From Alphaproteobacteria bacterium (lineage in GTDB: Bacteria; Pseudomonadota; Alphaproteobacteria; CAAHEQ01; UBA3637): a stretch of 57,611 nucleotides of DNA. This document shows, piece by piece, positions 18,201 to 27,563 of this stretch (within the stretch, counting starts at the first letter, position 1; each line of letters starts with the position of its first letter). The notes under the pieces were generated by a model. It was not told where the DNA came from and made no database searches. It saw only the letters and a list, made by a program, of their open reading frames with translations. The stretch spans positions 1-57,611 of the forward strand of contig JAGCKR010000026.1 of assembly GCA_017647405.1 (NCBI GenBank). Reading direction: 5' to 3'. Position numbers and translations under genes: made by a program.

Positions 18201-19548
18201 AACATTATCAGGTTTTATGGAGTTGTTGCCGGCAGAACAACTTGTTTTTGATAGAATGAAAAATATTATTGAAGAAACATACAGATCTTTTGGGTTTGTT
18301 GGGTTGGATACGCCTGTTTTAGAATTGTCCGATGTTTTGTTAGCCAAAGCAGGTGGAGAAACGGAAAAACAAATTTATCGCTTTACAAAAGGCGATAATG
18401 ATTTGTGTATGCGGTTTGATTTGACTGTGCCATTGGCAAGATATGTTGCTGAACATCAAAATGAATTAACTTTTCCATTTAAAAGATATCAAATTTCAAA
18501 ATGTTATAGAGGAGAAAGACCTCAAAAAGGTCGTTTTAGGGAATTTTATCAAGCAGATATCGATATTATCGGTAGTGAAAAATTAGCAGTTGTTTATGAT
18601 GCTGAAGTTCCATCTATCATGTATCATGTGTTAAAAAAGTTAGGGTTGGAAAGATTTCATATTAAATTGAACAATCGTAAAGTAATGATTGGTTTTTTTG
18701 AGTCATTGAATTTATCTGAAAAGTCTTCTGAAATTTTAAGAATTATTGATAAGGCAGATAAAATCGGATTTGATAATGTTAAAGCCTGTTTGAAAGATTT
18801 GGCTTTATCTGACGAGATGCTTGAAGTAATTATGACTTTTGCGATGAAGCAGGGAACCGTTGCTGAAATTTTGGATTTTCTCAAAAAACAAGAAATCGAA
18901 AATGAAAAGTATAAAGAAGGTGTTGCGGAAATTGAACTTGTGTGTGAGGCAATGAAAAATCTGGGTGTTGATGAAAATGCCTTTGAAATTGATTTAAAAA
19001 TCACACGAGGTTTAGATTATTACACCGGAACGGTATATGAAACATTTTTAGATGATTATAAAAATTGGGGATCGATTTGTTCTGGTGGCCGTTATGATAA
19101 TTTGTCTGGCTATTATACTGACAGAAAGCTTCCGGGTGTTGGAATGAGTATTGGATTAACAAGATTTTTTGATTTGCTTAAAGATCAAAATCTTATTCAA
19201 CCAAAAGCACAGACACCTGCAGATGTCTTGGTTCTTCCAATGGGGGATGAAGCGCTTTTATATGCTTTAAAAGTGGCAAATTCTCTAAGAGAAAAAGGAT
19301 TTAATGTTCAAACAAATGCCTCTGATGGAAAGTTTAAAAACAAGATGGTGTATGCTAATAAAATCGGGGTGCCGTTTGTTGTGATTTTGGGAGAAGATGA
19401 GGTTCAAAGCCAAACGGTGACGCTTAAAAATATGCAAACAGGAGATCAATCTTGTTTGTCGTATGAGCAGTTGCCGGTTGAATTAAAAAATGTTTTGAGT
19501 GAAAATTCTTTAAAAACAACGAAGGTAATTCGGTATTTTGCGGAATAA
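18178..19548 (+). CDS. hisS: Histidyl-tRNA synthetase
   Basis: A class II aminoacyl-tRNA synthetase of 456 residues. Motif 1 lies near the dimer helix (FGFVGLDTPVLE). Motif 2 is ISKCYRGERPQKGRFREFYQ, the histidine-specific GLDYYTGTVYE is clear, and motif 3 is GVGMSIGLTRFF. A C-terminal anticodon-binding domain (about 360-456) starts with TPADVLVLPMG. The REFYQADIDIIG version of motif 2 is unlike the RQFMQ form I associate with many Alphaproteobacteria (see findings). AAGGAG precedes the ATG at 18178, inside the preceding gene. It is the last gene of the hslO-led run. Confidence 0.95.
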   Translation: MKQKVTPKTLSGFMELLPAEQLVFDRMKNIIEETYRSFGFVGLDTPVLELSDVLLAKAGGETEKQIYRFTKGDNDLCMRFDLTVPLARYVAEHQNELTFPFKRYQISKCYRGERPQKGRFREFYQADIDIIGSEKLAVVYDAEVPSIMYHVLKKLGLERFHIKLNNRKVMIGFFESLNLSEKSSEILRIIDKADKIGFDNVKACLKDLALSDEMLEVIMTFAMKQGTVAEILDFLKKQEIENEKYKEGVAEIELVCEAMKNLGVDENAFEIDLKITRGLDYYTGTVYETFLDDYKNWGSICSGGRYDNLSGYYTDRKLPGVGMSIGLTRFFDLLKDQNLIQPKAQTPADVLVLPMGDEALLYALKVANSLREKGFNVQTNASDGKFKNKMVYANKIGVPFVVILGEDEVQSQTVTLKNMQTGDQSCLSYEQLPVELKNVLSENSLKTTKVIRYFAE

Positions 19549-19559
19549 AAGCTTTTTTC

Positions 19560-19588
19560 TTGCATAAAATTTTATTTTTGTGTAAAAT
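19560..19588 (+). promoter_or_regulatory. dnaE promoter
   Basis: TTGCAT (19560-19565), 17 bases, TAAAAT (19583-19588), then a leader of about 40 bases. Confidence 0.75.
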
Positions 19589-19632
19589 AAAAAGCCTTAA
19601 AGCATAATGGGTTATTTTAAGAGAGTTTTACG

Positions 19633-22600
19633 ATGATGGCATCGCCAAAATTTATTCATTTGCGTGTTCATACGGCTTATTCGATTTTAGAAGGCGCAAT
19701 TAAAATGAAGGATCTGGCAAAATGGGCGGCAAATTCAGGTGTGCCGGCTGTTGCCATGACGGATACAAACAATATTTTTGGCGCTATGGATTTTGCGGAT
19801 GTATGTGTCAAAGCCGGCGTTCAACCCATTTTGGGATGTCAGTTATTGATTAAAACCCCTAAAAAAACAACAAATTCTTTTGCAGATGATAAAGAAACGT
19901 TTGATAAGGTTGTTGTTCTTGTTCAAAATGAAGCTGGTTATCTTTCTTTGTTGCAATTCTTTAAGTATTTTTATACGGGGGAGGGAAAGCAAGGAACGCC
20001 GCATTTAACGTTTGAAGAATTATTAAAGTGTTCCGAAGGATTGCTTTTATTAACGGGAGGCCCACAAGGAATTTTAGCACGTCCTATCTATGAAGGGGAT
20101 ATGGAATATGCTCAAAATTTAGCCCAACAAATGAAAGAAGCTTATGGGGATAGGCTTTACATCGAAATTCAACGTCATGGAACGGAAATTGAAGAAAAAA
20201 TCGAAGATGGTTTTTTAAAAATAGCTTATGATTTAAATATTCCTTTAGTTGCAACGAATGAGGCTTATTTTATAACGCCAGACATGTATGAGGCGCATGA
20301 TGCTTTGCTTTGTATTGCAGATAAAACATTTGTTGATGTAACGGATAGGCGAAAAGTGACGCCGGAGCATTACTTGAAAAGTGAAGAAGAAATGCTTGAA
20401 ATATTTAAAGATTTGCCTGAGGCAACTTTAAATACAGTTGAGATTGCGAAACGTTGTTATTTCTTGGCTGGGAAGAAAAAACCGGCATTTCCTAATTATG
20501 ATTGCGGTGGAAAAACAGAAGATGAAAAATTAGCGGAAATGGCTGAAGCCGGTTTTGAAATGCGTATGCAAGGGCGTTCGCAAGAAGAACGGGAAAGATA
20601 TCATGAACGCCTTATGTATGAGTTAAGCATCATTAAAACAATGGGTTTCCCCGGATACTTTCTGATTGTTGCTGATTTTATTCAATGGTCAAAAGCAAAT
20701 GGGGTTCCAGTTGGGCCAGGGCGTGGTTCTGGGGCTGGTTCCGTTGTTGCCTGGTGTTTAACAATTACCAATATTGATCCTCTTCGTTTTAATCTTCTTT
20801 TTGAAAGATTTTTGAATCCTGAACGTGTTTCTATGCCTGATTTTGACGTTGATTTTTGTCAAGAGAATCGTTCTAAAACAATTGAGTATGTGCAACAAAA
20901 ATATGGATTGGATCATGTGGCGCAAATTTTGGCTTTGGGTCAGTTGCAGGCAAAAGCGGTTATCAGAGATGTTGGTCGAGTGTTGCAAGTTCCTTATCCG
21001 GTTGTTGATCGTTTATCAAAATTAGTTCCACCAACGTTAGGGATTACGTTACAAGAAGCTTTGGATCAGGAACCGGAATTTCAAAAAGAAGCTCAAGCAG
21101 ATGATACAATTGCAAGATTAATTGAAATTGCGTTAAAATTGGAAGGGATGTATCGCAATATTTCCATGCATGCAGCAGGTGTTGTGATTGGGAATAAGCC
21201 ACTTGATGAAATCGTTCCGCTTTATAAAGATCCGTCATCGGATATGCCGATTACACAATATGATAAACATTTTGTTGAAGATGCAAGTTTAATTAAATTT
21301 GACTTTTTGGGCTTAAAGACGCTGACAACAATTGAAAAAACATTAGAACTTATTCGTCAAAAGGAAGAAATTACTTTTGATATCAATAATTTGCCATTAG
21401 AAGATGAAAAAACCTATGAACTTTTGAAATCTGGGAACACAACAGGGGTCTTCCAACTTGAAAGTACCGGTATGCGCAAAATTTTGTTTGATATGCAACC
21501 AGACAAAATTGAAGATATTGTTGCTCTTGTTTCGTTATATCGACCAGGACCGATGGATAGTATTCCAAGTTATATTGCTCGTAAAAAAGGTGAAGAAATT
21601 CCAGATTACATGCACCCCATGTTGGAAGGGATTTTAAAAGAAACCTATGGGATTATGATTTACCAAGAACAGGTGATGCAGATTTCTCAGGTGATGGCAG
21701 GGTATACACTTGGAGGCGCTGACTTATTGCGTCGCGCTATGGGTAAAAAAATTAAATCTGAAATGGATAAACAGCGTTCGATTTTTGTTGAAGGCGCCGT
21801 AAAAAATAATGTGGAGCGAGCAACCGCTGAACTTGTTTTTGATAAAATGGCAAAGTTTGCAGAGTATGGATTTAATAAATCTCATGCGGCGGCTTATGCA
21901 TATATTGCATATCAAACAGCTTTTTTGAAAGCGCATTATCCAGTTGAATTTATGGCTGCAACGATGACGCTTGATAAAACAAATACGGACAAGTTGGCCT
22001 TTTTTAAAAATGATTTAACTCAGATGCATATTCAAGTTCTTCCTCCAGATATTAATCAGTCTGAAGTGAATTTTAGTGTTGAAAATGGTTCGGTTAGATA
22101 TGCACTCTCCGCCGTTCGAAATGTGGGCGAAGGAGGGATGAATTTGGTTGTGGAAGAGCGCCAAAAAAATGGGCCATACAAATCCGTTCAAGATTTCTTT
22201 TCAAGAGTTGATGCCTCAGCATTGAATAAACGTTATATTGAAAACTTAATTAAATCAGGTGCTTTTGATTGTTTAGATAAAAATCGTGCAAAACTTTTTG
22301 AAAATATTGAAAACTTTTTAGCGTTTGCATCTACGGCAACACAAAGCAGAAAAAGTGCACAGATTAATTTATTCGGAGCAACAGACACCTCTGTCAATGG
22401 TTTAAAAATGAGGGATATTCCTGATTGGCCACATCTTGAAAAGCTTGAAAAAGAAGCTGAGGCCATTGGGTTTTATCTATCTGCTCACCCGTTAGATACA
22501 TTTGATAGTGTGTTTGAACGGTTACGCGTGATTCCAAGTACGGAAGTAAAACAACAAGTTGCCGTTGCTGGTGCTGTGCGTATTCAATTGGCCGGCATCA

Positions 22601-23064
22601 TTTCATCCGTTCGTGAGAGAATTAGTCAAAAAGGAAACAAATTTGCGTTTATAACGGCAACGGATAAATATGGTTCTTATGATGCAATTTGTTTTTCGGA
22701 TTTATTAGCAAATTCAAAAGATAAGCTAAAATCAGGGCAACCTCTTTTATTAACGATGAGTGCGGATAAAAAGCCGGATGATGAACAAATTAGAATGAAT
22801 TTATTATCCGTTGACTATTTGTCAGAAGTAATGGCTCGAACGGCTTCTTGCCTTATTTTAGATTTGGATGGGGGAATGGAAACGCTTCAGGAACTTAAAA
22901 AGGTTCTTTCTCAGGACGAACCGGGAAAATGCAAAATTTTCCTGCGGATGAAGGTGAAAGAATATGAAGTTGAAGTGGAGCTTTCCGAAAAGTATGCATT
23001 ATCACAAAAAACATTGGAGGCCCTGCAACACCTAGGCGGAATAGGTGAAATTAAACAAGTATAA
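19633..23064 (+). CDS. dnaE: DNA polymerase III alpha subunit (replicative polymerase)
   Basis: A 1143-residue C-family polymerase. The N-terminal PHP domain (FIHLRVHTAYSILEGAIKM; VAMTDTNNIFGAMDF) is followed by the polymerase palm and its catalytic acidic motif PDFDVDFC, with GPGRGSGAGSVVAWCL just before. Fingers (GRVLQVPYPVVDRLSKL; YRPGPMDSIPSYI; YGIMIYQEQVM) come next, then an HhH/OB-fold C-terminal region with IKSGAFDCL and an OB domain around 985-1060. Length fits DnaE1, not the shorter DnaE2/ImuC. Two in-frame ATGs (19633 and 19636) could start it. It is followed after 14 bases by an unknown gene. Confidence 0.97.
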   Translation: MMASPKFIHLRVHTAYSILEGAIKMKDLAKWAANSGVPAVAMTDTNNIFGAMDFADVCVKAGVQPILGCQLLIKTPKKTTNSFADDKETFDKVVVLVQNEAGYLSLLQFFKYFYTGEGKQGTPHLTFEELLKCSEGLLLLTGGPQGILARPIYEGDMEYAQNLAQQMKEAYGDRLYIEIQRHGTEIEEKIEDGFLKIAYDLNIPLVATNEAYFITPDMYEAHDALLCIADKTFVDVTDRRKVTPEHYLKSEEEMLEIFKDLPEATLNTVEIAKRCYFLAGKKKPAFPNYDCGGKTEDEKLAEMAEAGFEMRMQGRSQEERERYHERLMYELSIIKTMGFPGYFLIVADFIQWSKANGVPVGPGRGSGAGSVVAWCLTITNIDPLRFNLLFERFLNPERVSMPDFDVDFCQENRSKTIEYVQQKYGLDHVAQILALGQLQAKAVIRDVGRVLQVPYPVVDRLSKLVPPTLGITLQEALDQEPEFQKEAQADDTIARLIEIALKLEGMYRNISMHAAGVVIGNKPLDEIVPLYKDPSSDMPITQYDKHFVEDASLIKFDFLGLKTLTTIEKTLELIRQKEEITFDINNLPLEDEKTYELLKSGNTTGVFQLESTGMRKILFDMQPDKIEDIVALVSLYRPGPMDSIPSYIARKKGEEIPDYMHPMLEGILKETYGIMIYQEQVMQISQVMAGYTLGGADLLRRAMGKKIKSEMDKQRSIFVEGAVKNNVERATAELVFDKMAKFAEYGFNKSHAAAYAYIAYQTAFLKAHYPVEFMAATMTLDKTNTDKLAFFKNDLTQMHIQVLPPDINQSEVNFSVENGSVRYALSAVRNVGEGGMNLVVEERQKNGPYKSVQDFFSRVDASALNKRYIENLIKSGAFDCLDKNRAKLFENIENFLAFASTATQSRKSAQINLFGATDTSVNGLKMRDIPDWPHLEKLEKEAEAIGFYLSAHPLDTFDSVFERLRVIPSTEVKQQVAVAGAVRIQLAGIISSVRERISQKGNKFAFITATDKYGSYDAICFSDLLANSKDKLKSGQPLLLTMSADKKPDDEQIRMNLLSVDYLSEVMARTASCLILDLDGGMETLQELKKVLSQDEPGKCKIFLRMKVKEYEVEVELSEKYALSQKTLEALQHLGGIGEIKQV

Positions 23065-23078
23065 AAGGATTGGATATC

Positions 23079-24065
23079 ATGACCCCTCAAGAAGAAATAA
23101 AAAATAAAAAAGTAACTTTTTATTTGATTGCTGAAGATACGAAAGAAACAGCTAAAAAAATCAAAGAAAATGCGATTAATCTATTAAATAATCGTCCCAT
23201 TCATGACGAAGAATTACGTTCGTTACCGCTATTTCCATCATTTAGGGGCTCATTGATTGATGCCGCTGAAAAGGTAACGTATGAAAAAAGAAAATGGTTG
23301 CGGTTAGTTTTTAAAGCAAATCTGAGTGATGTAAAATATCCTTCTTTTCAGTTTGAAAAAAGCTCTGATGTTCCTTTTTATTTGTTAGATGCGCATGAAG
23401 AAGCTTTTGAAAGAGCTGCAACAAAATTGAATGCCAATCCTCCAAAATATATTGAAAATGGTATTGAGATGGGATCAATTATTAAAGTGCACTATCTTGA
23501 TGGTGAGAATAAGCGTTTTTCATTCTATTATAAAGATAATGAAACAGGTCGTACACAATTATCAAGAGTGTTTAGTTTGCGAGAACAAGGAGAGATGTTT
23601 TCATCCGTTGTTAATTGGTTTTTGAAAGAAGATAAGGCATTTGAAGACCATTATAATAAAATTTTAAGACGTACAGTGGAAAGAAAACCTTCTGAGATTA
23701 TTGATAGCACAAATCCTGATATGGTCACGGTTGTTAATCCTTCGACAACGGCTATTGTGTGCACATCAAAGACTTCTTGGCCTGTTTTAAAACAAGTTAC
23801 AAGGATTAATAATAAATTATTACCTGTTCGTTCAGATTATAAGTATTTTATGAAACAAGATATTGCGAATCCGAGAGCATTTAAAGAACTTGAAACAGCA
23901 GCTGGAAGGTCTTTGGCCGGATGGAAATATACCATTCAAGGGGCAACAACGAATGTTCCGCAATTAAAGAAGAAAAAAGAAAAGGTGATTATGAATATCT
24001 ATCGCTCAAAAACTTCTTTATGGCGTTGGCTTGTGAATAAGCTTAAAACAGATCGAACAAAATAA
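23079..24065 (+). CDS. Conserved-looking protein of unknown function downstream of dnaE
   Basis: A 328-residue soluble, lysine-rich protein without signal peptide or membrane segment; I recognise no domain. The N-terminus is predicted to form a strand (KVTFYLIAED) and an acidic/basic helix. A middle part (about 120-200) holds YIENGIEMGSIIKVHYLDGE, which reads like a beta-rich domain, then aromatic RFSFYYKDNETGRTQL. The C-terminus (about 235-328) is basic and ends in WRWLVNKLKTDRTK. The ATG at 23079 has AAAAGGAT ten bases upstream; the TTG at 23070 is the alternative. It is likely co-transcribed with dnaE. Existence is well supported by length and codon use; no function is offered. Confidence 0.65.
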   Translation: MTPQEEIKNKKVTFYLIAEDTKETAKKIKENAINLLNNRPIHDEELRSLPLFPSFRGSLIDAAEKVTYEKRKWLRLVFKANLSDVKYPSFQFEKSSDVPFYLLDAHEEAFERAATKLNANPPKYIENGIEMGSIIKVHYLDGENKRFSFYYKDNETGRTQLSRVFSLREQGEMFSSVVNWFLKEDKAFEDHYNKILRRTVERKPSEIIDSTNPDMVTVVNPSTTAIVCTSKTSWPVLKQVTRINNKLLPVRSDYKYFMKQDIANPRAFKELETAAGRSLAGWKYTIQGATTNVPQLKKKKEKVIMNIYRSKTSLWRWLVNKLKTDRTK

Positions 24066-24070
24066 AAAAC

Positions 24071-24099
24071 TTGACCTTTTTAACGCAAAAGGGCATCAT
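24071..24099 (+). promoter_or_regulatory. Possible lgt promoter
   Basis: TTGACC (24071-24076), 17 bases, CATCAT (24094-24099). The -10 is weak (4 of 6). Confidence 0.4.
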
Positions 24100-24138
24100 A
24101 AGAGTAATTAGATAACAGATAAAGAGGGGTTAGAAAAA

Positions 24139-24960
24139 ATGTATTCTGGTGTTCCTTTTCCGGAAATTGATCCGGTCATTTTTCAAATCGGATTTTTTTC
24201 TTTACGCTGGTATTCTTTGGCGTATATTGTTGGGATTATAGGTGCGTGGTTTATGGCGCGCAAAATGTCAGTGAAAACAAAAAGTGTTTTTACTGTTTTG
24301 AAAATTGATGATTTTTTGGTGTGGGCAACTGTTGGTATTATTTTAGGTGGCCGGTTAGGTTATGTGTTTTTTTATAATGCCTCATATTATTTAGAGTTCC
24401 CACTCAAAATTTTTGCGTTATGGCAAGGAGGAATGTCTTTTCATGGAGGTTTGTTGGGTGTTATTATCGCCTCATATCTTTTTGCAAAGAAACGAAAAAT
24501 ACCTCTTTTAGAAATGTCTGATATTTTAGTATGTGTGGCTCCGTTTGGATTGTTTTTGGGACGATTAGCCAATTTTTCAAATGGAGAACTGTTTGGTAGA
24601 GTCACTCATTCGGTTCCATGGGCAATTATTTTTCCCGATGGTGGTCCAGAACCTAGACATCCTAGTCAGCTTTATGAAGCGGCGTTAGAAGGAATTATTC
24701 TTTTTGTGATATTAAATGGTATATTTTGGTTTTCAAAAAGGCTTCAGGAACGCCAAGGATTTTTAACAGGTTTATTCTTTTTATTATATGGGGTATTTCG
24801 CTTTTTACTGGAATATACAAGGGAACCGGATGGTCATTTAGGATTTATTTGGCAAAATTTCTCTATGGGGCAAATTTTAAGTGTGCCGATGGTTTTATTT
24901 GGCATCTATCTAATTAAAAAAAGTTCATTTAAAAATAAATTACGTAAAATTGAGGTTTAA
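24139..24960 (+). CDS. lgt: Prolipoprotein diacylglyceryl transferase
   Basis: Lgt transfers diacylglycerol from phosphatidylglycerol to the lipobox Cys of prolipoproteins in the inner membrane, the first step in maturing the several lipoproteins predicted here. The 273 residues contain about seven helices and the family motifs FSLRWYSLAYI, GGRLGYVFFYN, GGMSFHGGLLGV, the signature GRLANFSNGELFGR (near residue 145) and EPRHPSQLYEA. The C-terminal LLYGVFRFLLEYTREPD is also typical. pgeF follows by 16 bases; in many Alphaproteobacteria a SAM-dependent methyltransferase gene separates the two. Confidence 0.97.
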   Translation: MYSGVPFPEIDPVIFQIGFFSLRWYSLAYIVGIIGAWFMARKMSVKTKSVFTVLKIDDFLVWATVGIILGGRLGYVFFYNASYYLEFPLKIFALWQGGMSFHGGLLGVIIASYLFAKKRKIPLLEMSDILVCVAPFGLFLGRLANFSNGELFGRVTHSVPWAIIFPDGGPEPRHPSQLYEAALEGIILFVILNGIFWFSKRLQERQGFLTGLFFLLYGVFRFLLEYTREPDGHLGFIWQNFSMGQILSVPMVLFGIYLIKKSSFKNKLRKIEV

Positions 24961-24976
24961 AAAGGGGGTAAAAAGA

Positions 24977-25603
24977 ATGGAAACGGTTGCGTGTTTGCAA
25001 AATGAAAGTATTTCTCATGGCTTTTTTGATGCCAAAGAAAGTGCAAAACTTCAAAATCTTATCTTGATGAATCAGGTGCATTCTGCGGATGTTCTTTTCA
25101 TTGATGCTCCATGTGCTGAAGCCCCTCAAGTTGATGCTCTGATTACCAAAACACCACAGTTGGCTTTGGCCGTTAAAACGGCTGATTGTGCGCCAGTTTT
25201 ATTGTTTGAGCCTAAAAGTAAAATTGTTGCAGCGATTCATGCTGGTTGGAAAGGTGCTTTTCAAGGCGTAATTGAAAATACAATTTTAAAAATGATTGAA
25301 GTTGGGGCAGATGTTTCTTATCTTATGGCAGGGATTGGACCTCATATTCAAAAAGAAAGTTTTGAAGCGGATGAAAAGATGAAGGCGCTTTTCCCGGTAA
25401 CTGAGCATCATTTTTTTGAAAAAGTAGGAGAGGGACGTTATCATTTTGATTTTCACGGATATGTTGTTTATCGTTTAAAGCGTGCTGGTGTCAAATTTAT
25501 TGATTCTGTTTTGATTGACACATATCAGAATAATCAGTATTTGAGTTATAGAAGAGATCCGAGTAACCCGGCTAGACAATTTTCTGTTATTATGTTGAAA
25601 TAA
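24977..25603 (+). CDS. pgeF: PgeF/YfiH-type laccase-domain purine nucleosidase-like protein
   Basis: A 208-residue member of the YfiH/DUF152 family, which edits mis-incorporated residues in peptidoglycan precursors (PgeF) and in other members acts on purine nucleosides. The metal-site residues are all visible: His in MNQVHSADV, Cys in KTADCAPVLL and His in IHAGWKG. Also present are GIGPHIQKESFE and the C-terminal YLSYRRDPSNPARQFSVI. It is shorter than the usual 240-260 residues because the segment before QVHS is only about 32 residues. AAGGGGG precedes the ATG at 24977. It is convergent with the M48 protease gene, with a four-base gap. Confidence 0.9.
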   Translation: METVACLQNESISHGFFDAKESAKLQNLILMNQVHSADVLFIDAPCAEAPQVDALITKTPQLALAVKTADCAPVLLFEPKSKIVAAIHAGWKGAFQGVIENTILKMIEVGADVSYLMAGIGPHIQKESFEADEKMKALFPVTEHHFFEKVGEGRYHFDFHGYVVYRLKRAGVKFIDSVLIDTYQNNQYLSYRRDPSNPARQFSVIMLK

Positions 25604-25607
25604 TTAT

Positions 25608-26909
25608 TTAATTTTTATTTGTTAATGCTAAAATATCTTCAGCTTTGTGATATGTGACGGTTCCTTTTTTTAGCCCCTTTAAGGCTTTTTGTGCAGATTT
25701 AGCTGCGTTTTTATAATCTCTTTGTAACCGATATAATTCAGCCATTGAATAGTCTCTGAGAGCTATTTTGTTGGTTCTGTCATAGGCTGTTGCTAATAAT
25801 TGCCAGACAAAAGGAATATTTTGATCTGTTAATAAAATAGTTTCCAGCTCTTTTTGAGCTTGAAGAGCGCTTGCTTTATCTTCTTTTTGAAGAAGTGCTT
25901 GTGCTAGCGATAACCGAATAAGAGGGGCTTGTTGAATATGTTTTAAAGCTTCCTGATAGTAATAGATAGCCTTGTCGATTTGGTTTGTTTCAAGCAAAAA
26001 TTGGGCTTTTAATTCGTAAAAGTATGGAAAATTTGGTTTTAGTTTTATAAGACTATCTAATAAAGAAAGACTTTTTTGAAGTTCTCTGTTTCGATAATGA
26101 GCAATAGATCTGGCATAAAGAGCCGGAAGAGTATTTTGGGCGCGATAAATATCAAAAACTCTTTGAGGTGGATATAAAAATCCAATTAATTTTGCTTTTA
26201 TAAGTTCAAATCGAATATCCTTTGTTAAGGGAAGGGGATTTTGTGTGAAGCGATCGAGTGCCCCCATTCTTTCTTGTGATATGGGATGAGTTCTTAAATA
26301 ACTCCATTCATTTTGAGGTGTTAAACGATCTTGCATTTTTATTAATTTCATTGTGTTTAAGAATCCATCCATGGAATAATTTGTTTTATGCATGATGTCA
26401 ACCGCAATCCGATCGGCAGAGCTTTCATCGGTTTGTCTGAATGTAGTGTAAAGAGCCTCAGCCGACGTATTTCCCCCCATCATTACGGCAATGCCTGCAT
26501 CTGGTCGGCCAACAACGGCAACGAGCCCACCTAAAATAGTTGAAATCAAGGCGGTTGTTTGAGCTCTTTCATAAGCTTCGGTCCCGCGTACGACATGTCC
26601 ACCTTTTATGTGACCGGTTTCGTGCGCCAAAACAAAGATGAGATCGTCCACACTTTTTGATTGTGTAATTAAACCGGTATGAATGAAAATAGTGTGTCCA
26701 CCAACAACAAAAGCATTTAAATCTTGATCATTAACAATGGCAACATTTGCTTTTTGAACGGGCAAATCCGCTGCTTTAAATAATTTTTGAACATAACTTT
26801 TTAAAACACCTTCAATTTCGGTATCTCTGATGAAGGAAAGTGTTTGTGCTTTTGCTTCTATAACAGTGAGAAAAAATAAAAAAAATATTAAAATTACTTT
26901 TATCTTCAT
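25608..26909 (-). CDS. Periplasmic M48 metalloprotease with TPR repeats (BepA-like)
   Basis: A 433-residue exported protein: signal peptide to EAKAQ (residues 1-22), then an M48 peptidase domain with the zinc motif HETGH at 96-100 and the third ligand Glu in TDESSADRIA. The C-terminal roughly 200 residues are helical TPR-type repeats (YELKAQFLLETNQIDKAIYYYQ and similar). This layout is that of BepA/YfgC and LoiP relatives, which monitor outer-membrane protein and LPS-transport assembly. AAGGG stands before the start. It is a single gene, divergent from the MCE genes. Confidence 0.92.
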   Translation of the reverse strand: MKIKVILIFFLFFLTVIEAKAQTLSFIRDTEIEGVLKSYVQKLFKAADLPVQKANVAIVNDQDLNAFVVGGHTIFIHTGLITQSKSVDDLIFVLAHETGHIKGGHVVRGTEAYERAQTTALISTILGGLVAVVGRPDAGIAVMMGGNTSAEALYTTFRQTDESSADRIAVDIMHKTNYSMDGFLNTMKLIKMQDRLTPQNEWSYLRTHPISQERMGALDRFTQNPLPLTKDIRFELIKAKLIGFLYPPQRVFDIYRAQNTLPALYARSIAHYRNRELQKSLSLLDSLIKLKPNFPYFYELKAQFLLETNQIDKAIYYYQEALKHIQQAPLIRLSLAQALLQKEDKASALQAQKELETILLTDQNIPFVWQLLATAYDRTNKIALRDYSMAELYRLQRDYKNAAKSAQKALKGLKKGTVTYHKAEDILALTNKN

Positions 26910-26933
26910 TTTTAGAACCCTTTGTTTTTTATT

Positions 26934-26962
26934 ATATTAAGATACTTAAATAAAATCGTCAA
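26934..26962 (-). promoter_or_regulatory. Promoter of the M48 protease gene
   Basis: Minus strand TTGACG (26957-26962), 17 bases, TAATAT (26934-26939). Confidence 0.65.
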
Positions 26963-26992
26963 TGAGTTTTATTAAAATGACAAAAAGAGCTC

Positions 26993-27021
26993 TTGACAAA
27001 GATTATAAATTTGTGTCAAAT
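26993..27021 (+). promoter_or_regulatory. Promoter of the MCE-protein operon
   Basis: TTGACA (26993-26998), 17 bases, TCAAAT (27016-27021), 22 bases before the first MCE start codon. The -10 is moderate; an alternative TATAAC begins at 27021. Confidence 0.55.
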
Positions 27022-27042
27022 ATAACCATTTAGAGGGAAAAA

Positions 27043-27558
27043 ATGAAATCAGAAAAAAAAGAAATTTTTGCAGGTGTTTTGTTGGTGGCTTTATTATCCA
27101 TCAGCTTATTATTCGTTCATGCAAGGGCTGTTTTAGATAAAAAAGGCACGGATTTTGTGTTATATGCCCCTTTTAACCAATCAGATGGATTGATGGTTGG
27201 GGCAGACGTTCGCATGGGCGGTATAAAAGTTGGGCGTGTTGTTGATCAAACACTGAATAATAATTATCAGGTTTTGGTAAAAATGGAATTTTTTAATTCG
27301 ATGAATATCCCGATTGATTCATCTGTTATTATTGAAACCGATGGGCTTCTTGGCGCAAAACATATTGAAATTGTTCCTGGTGCCGATGAAGAATTTTTCC
27401 TTTCCGGAGGGGAATTTGAGTATACGCAGGATGCATTGATTTTGAGTGATTTAATGGATAAGGTGAATGCATATATGCGTGAAAAAAATAAGAAAAAAGA
27501 AGATGTTGAACAAGAAAATACTCAATCAAGTGATGTTGATGATGGGCAAGAGGAGTAG
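27043..27558 (+). CDS. mlaD: MlaD-type MCE-domain protein, first of two in tandem
   Basis: A 171-residue inner-membrane-anchored periplasmic protein: one N-terminal helix (about 8-27), then a single MCE domain at about 38-120 (FVLYAPFNQSDGLMVGADVRMGGIKVGRVV in outline, ending GLLGAKHIEIVPGADEE). A charged low-complexity tail follows. MlaD hexamers hold phospholipid for the MlaFEDB transporter. No mlaE or mlaF is next to it; in Alphaproteobacteria they are commonly elsewhere. It is followed after five bases by a second, shorter MCE gene. Confidence 0.88.
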   Translation: MKSEKKEIFAGVLLVALLSISLLFVHARAVLDKKGTDFVLYAPFNQSDGLMVGADVRMGGIKVGRVVDQTLNNNYQVLVKMEFFNSMNIPIDSSVIIETDGLLGAKHIEIVPGADEEFFLSGGEFEYTQDALILSDLMDKVNAYMREKNKKKEDVEQENTQSSDVDDGQEE

Positions 27559-27563
27559 TCAAA

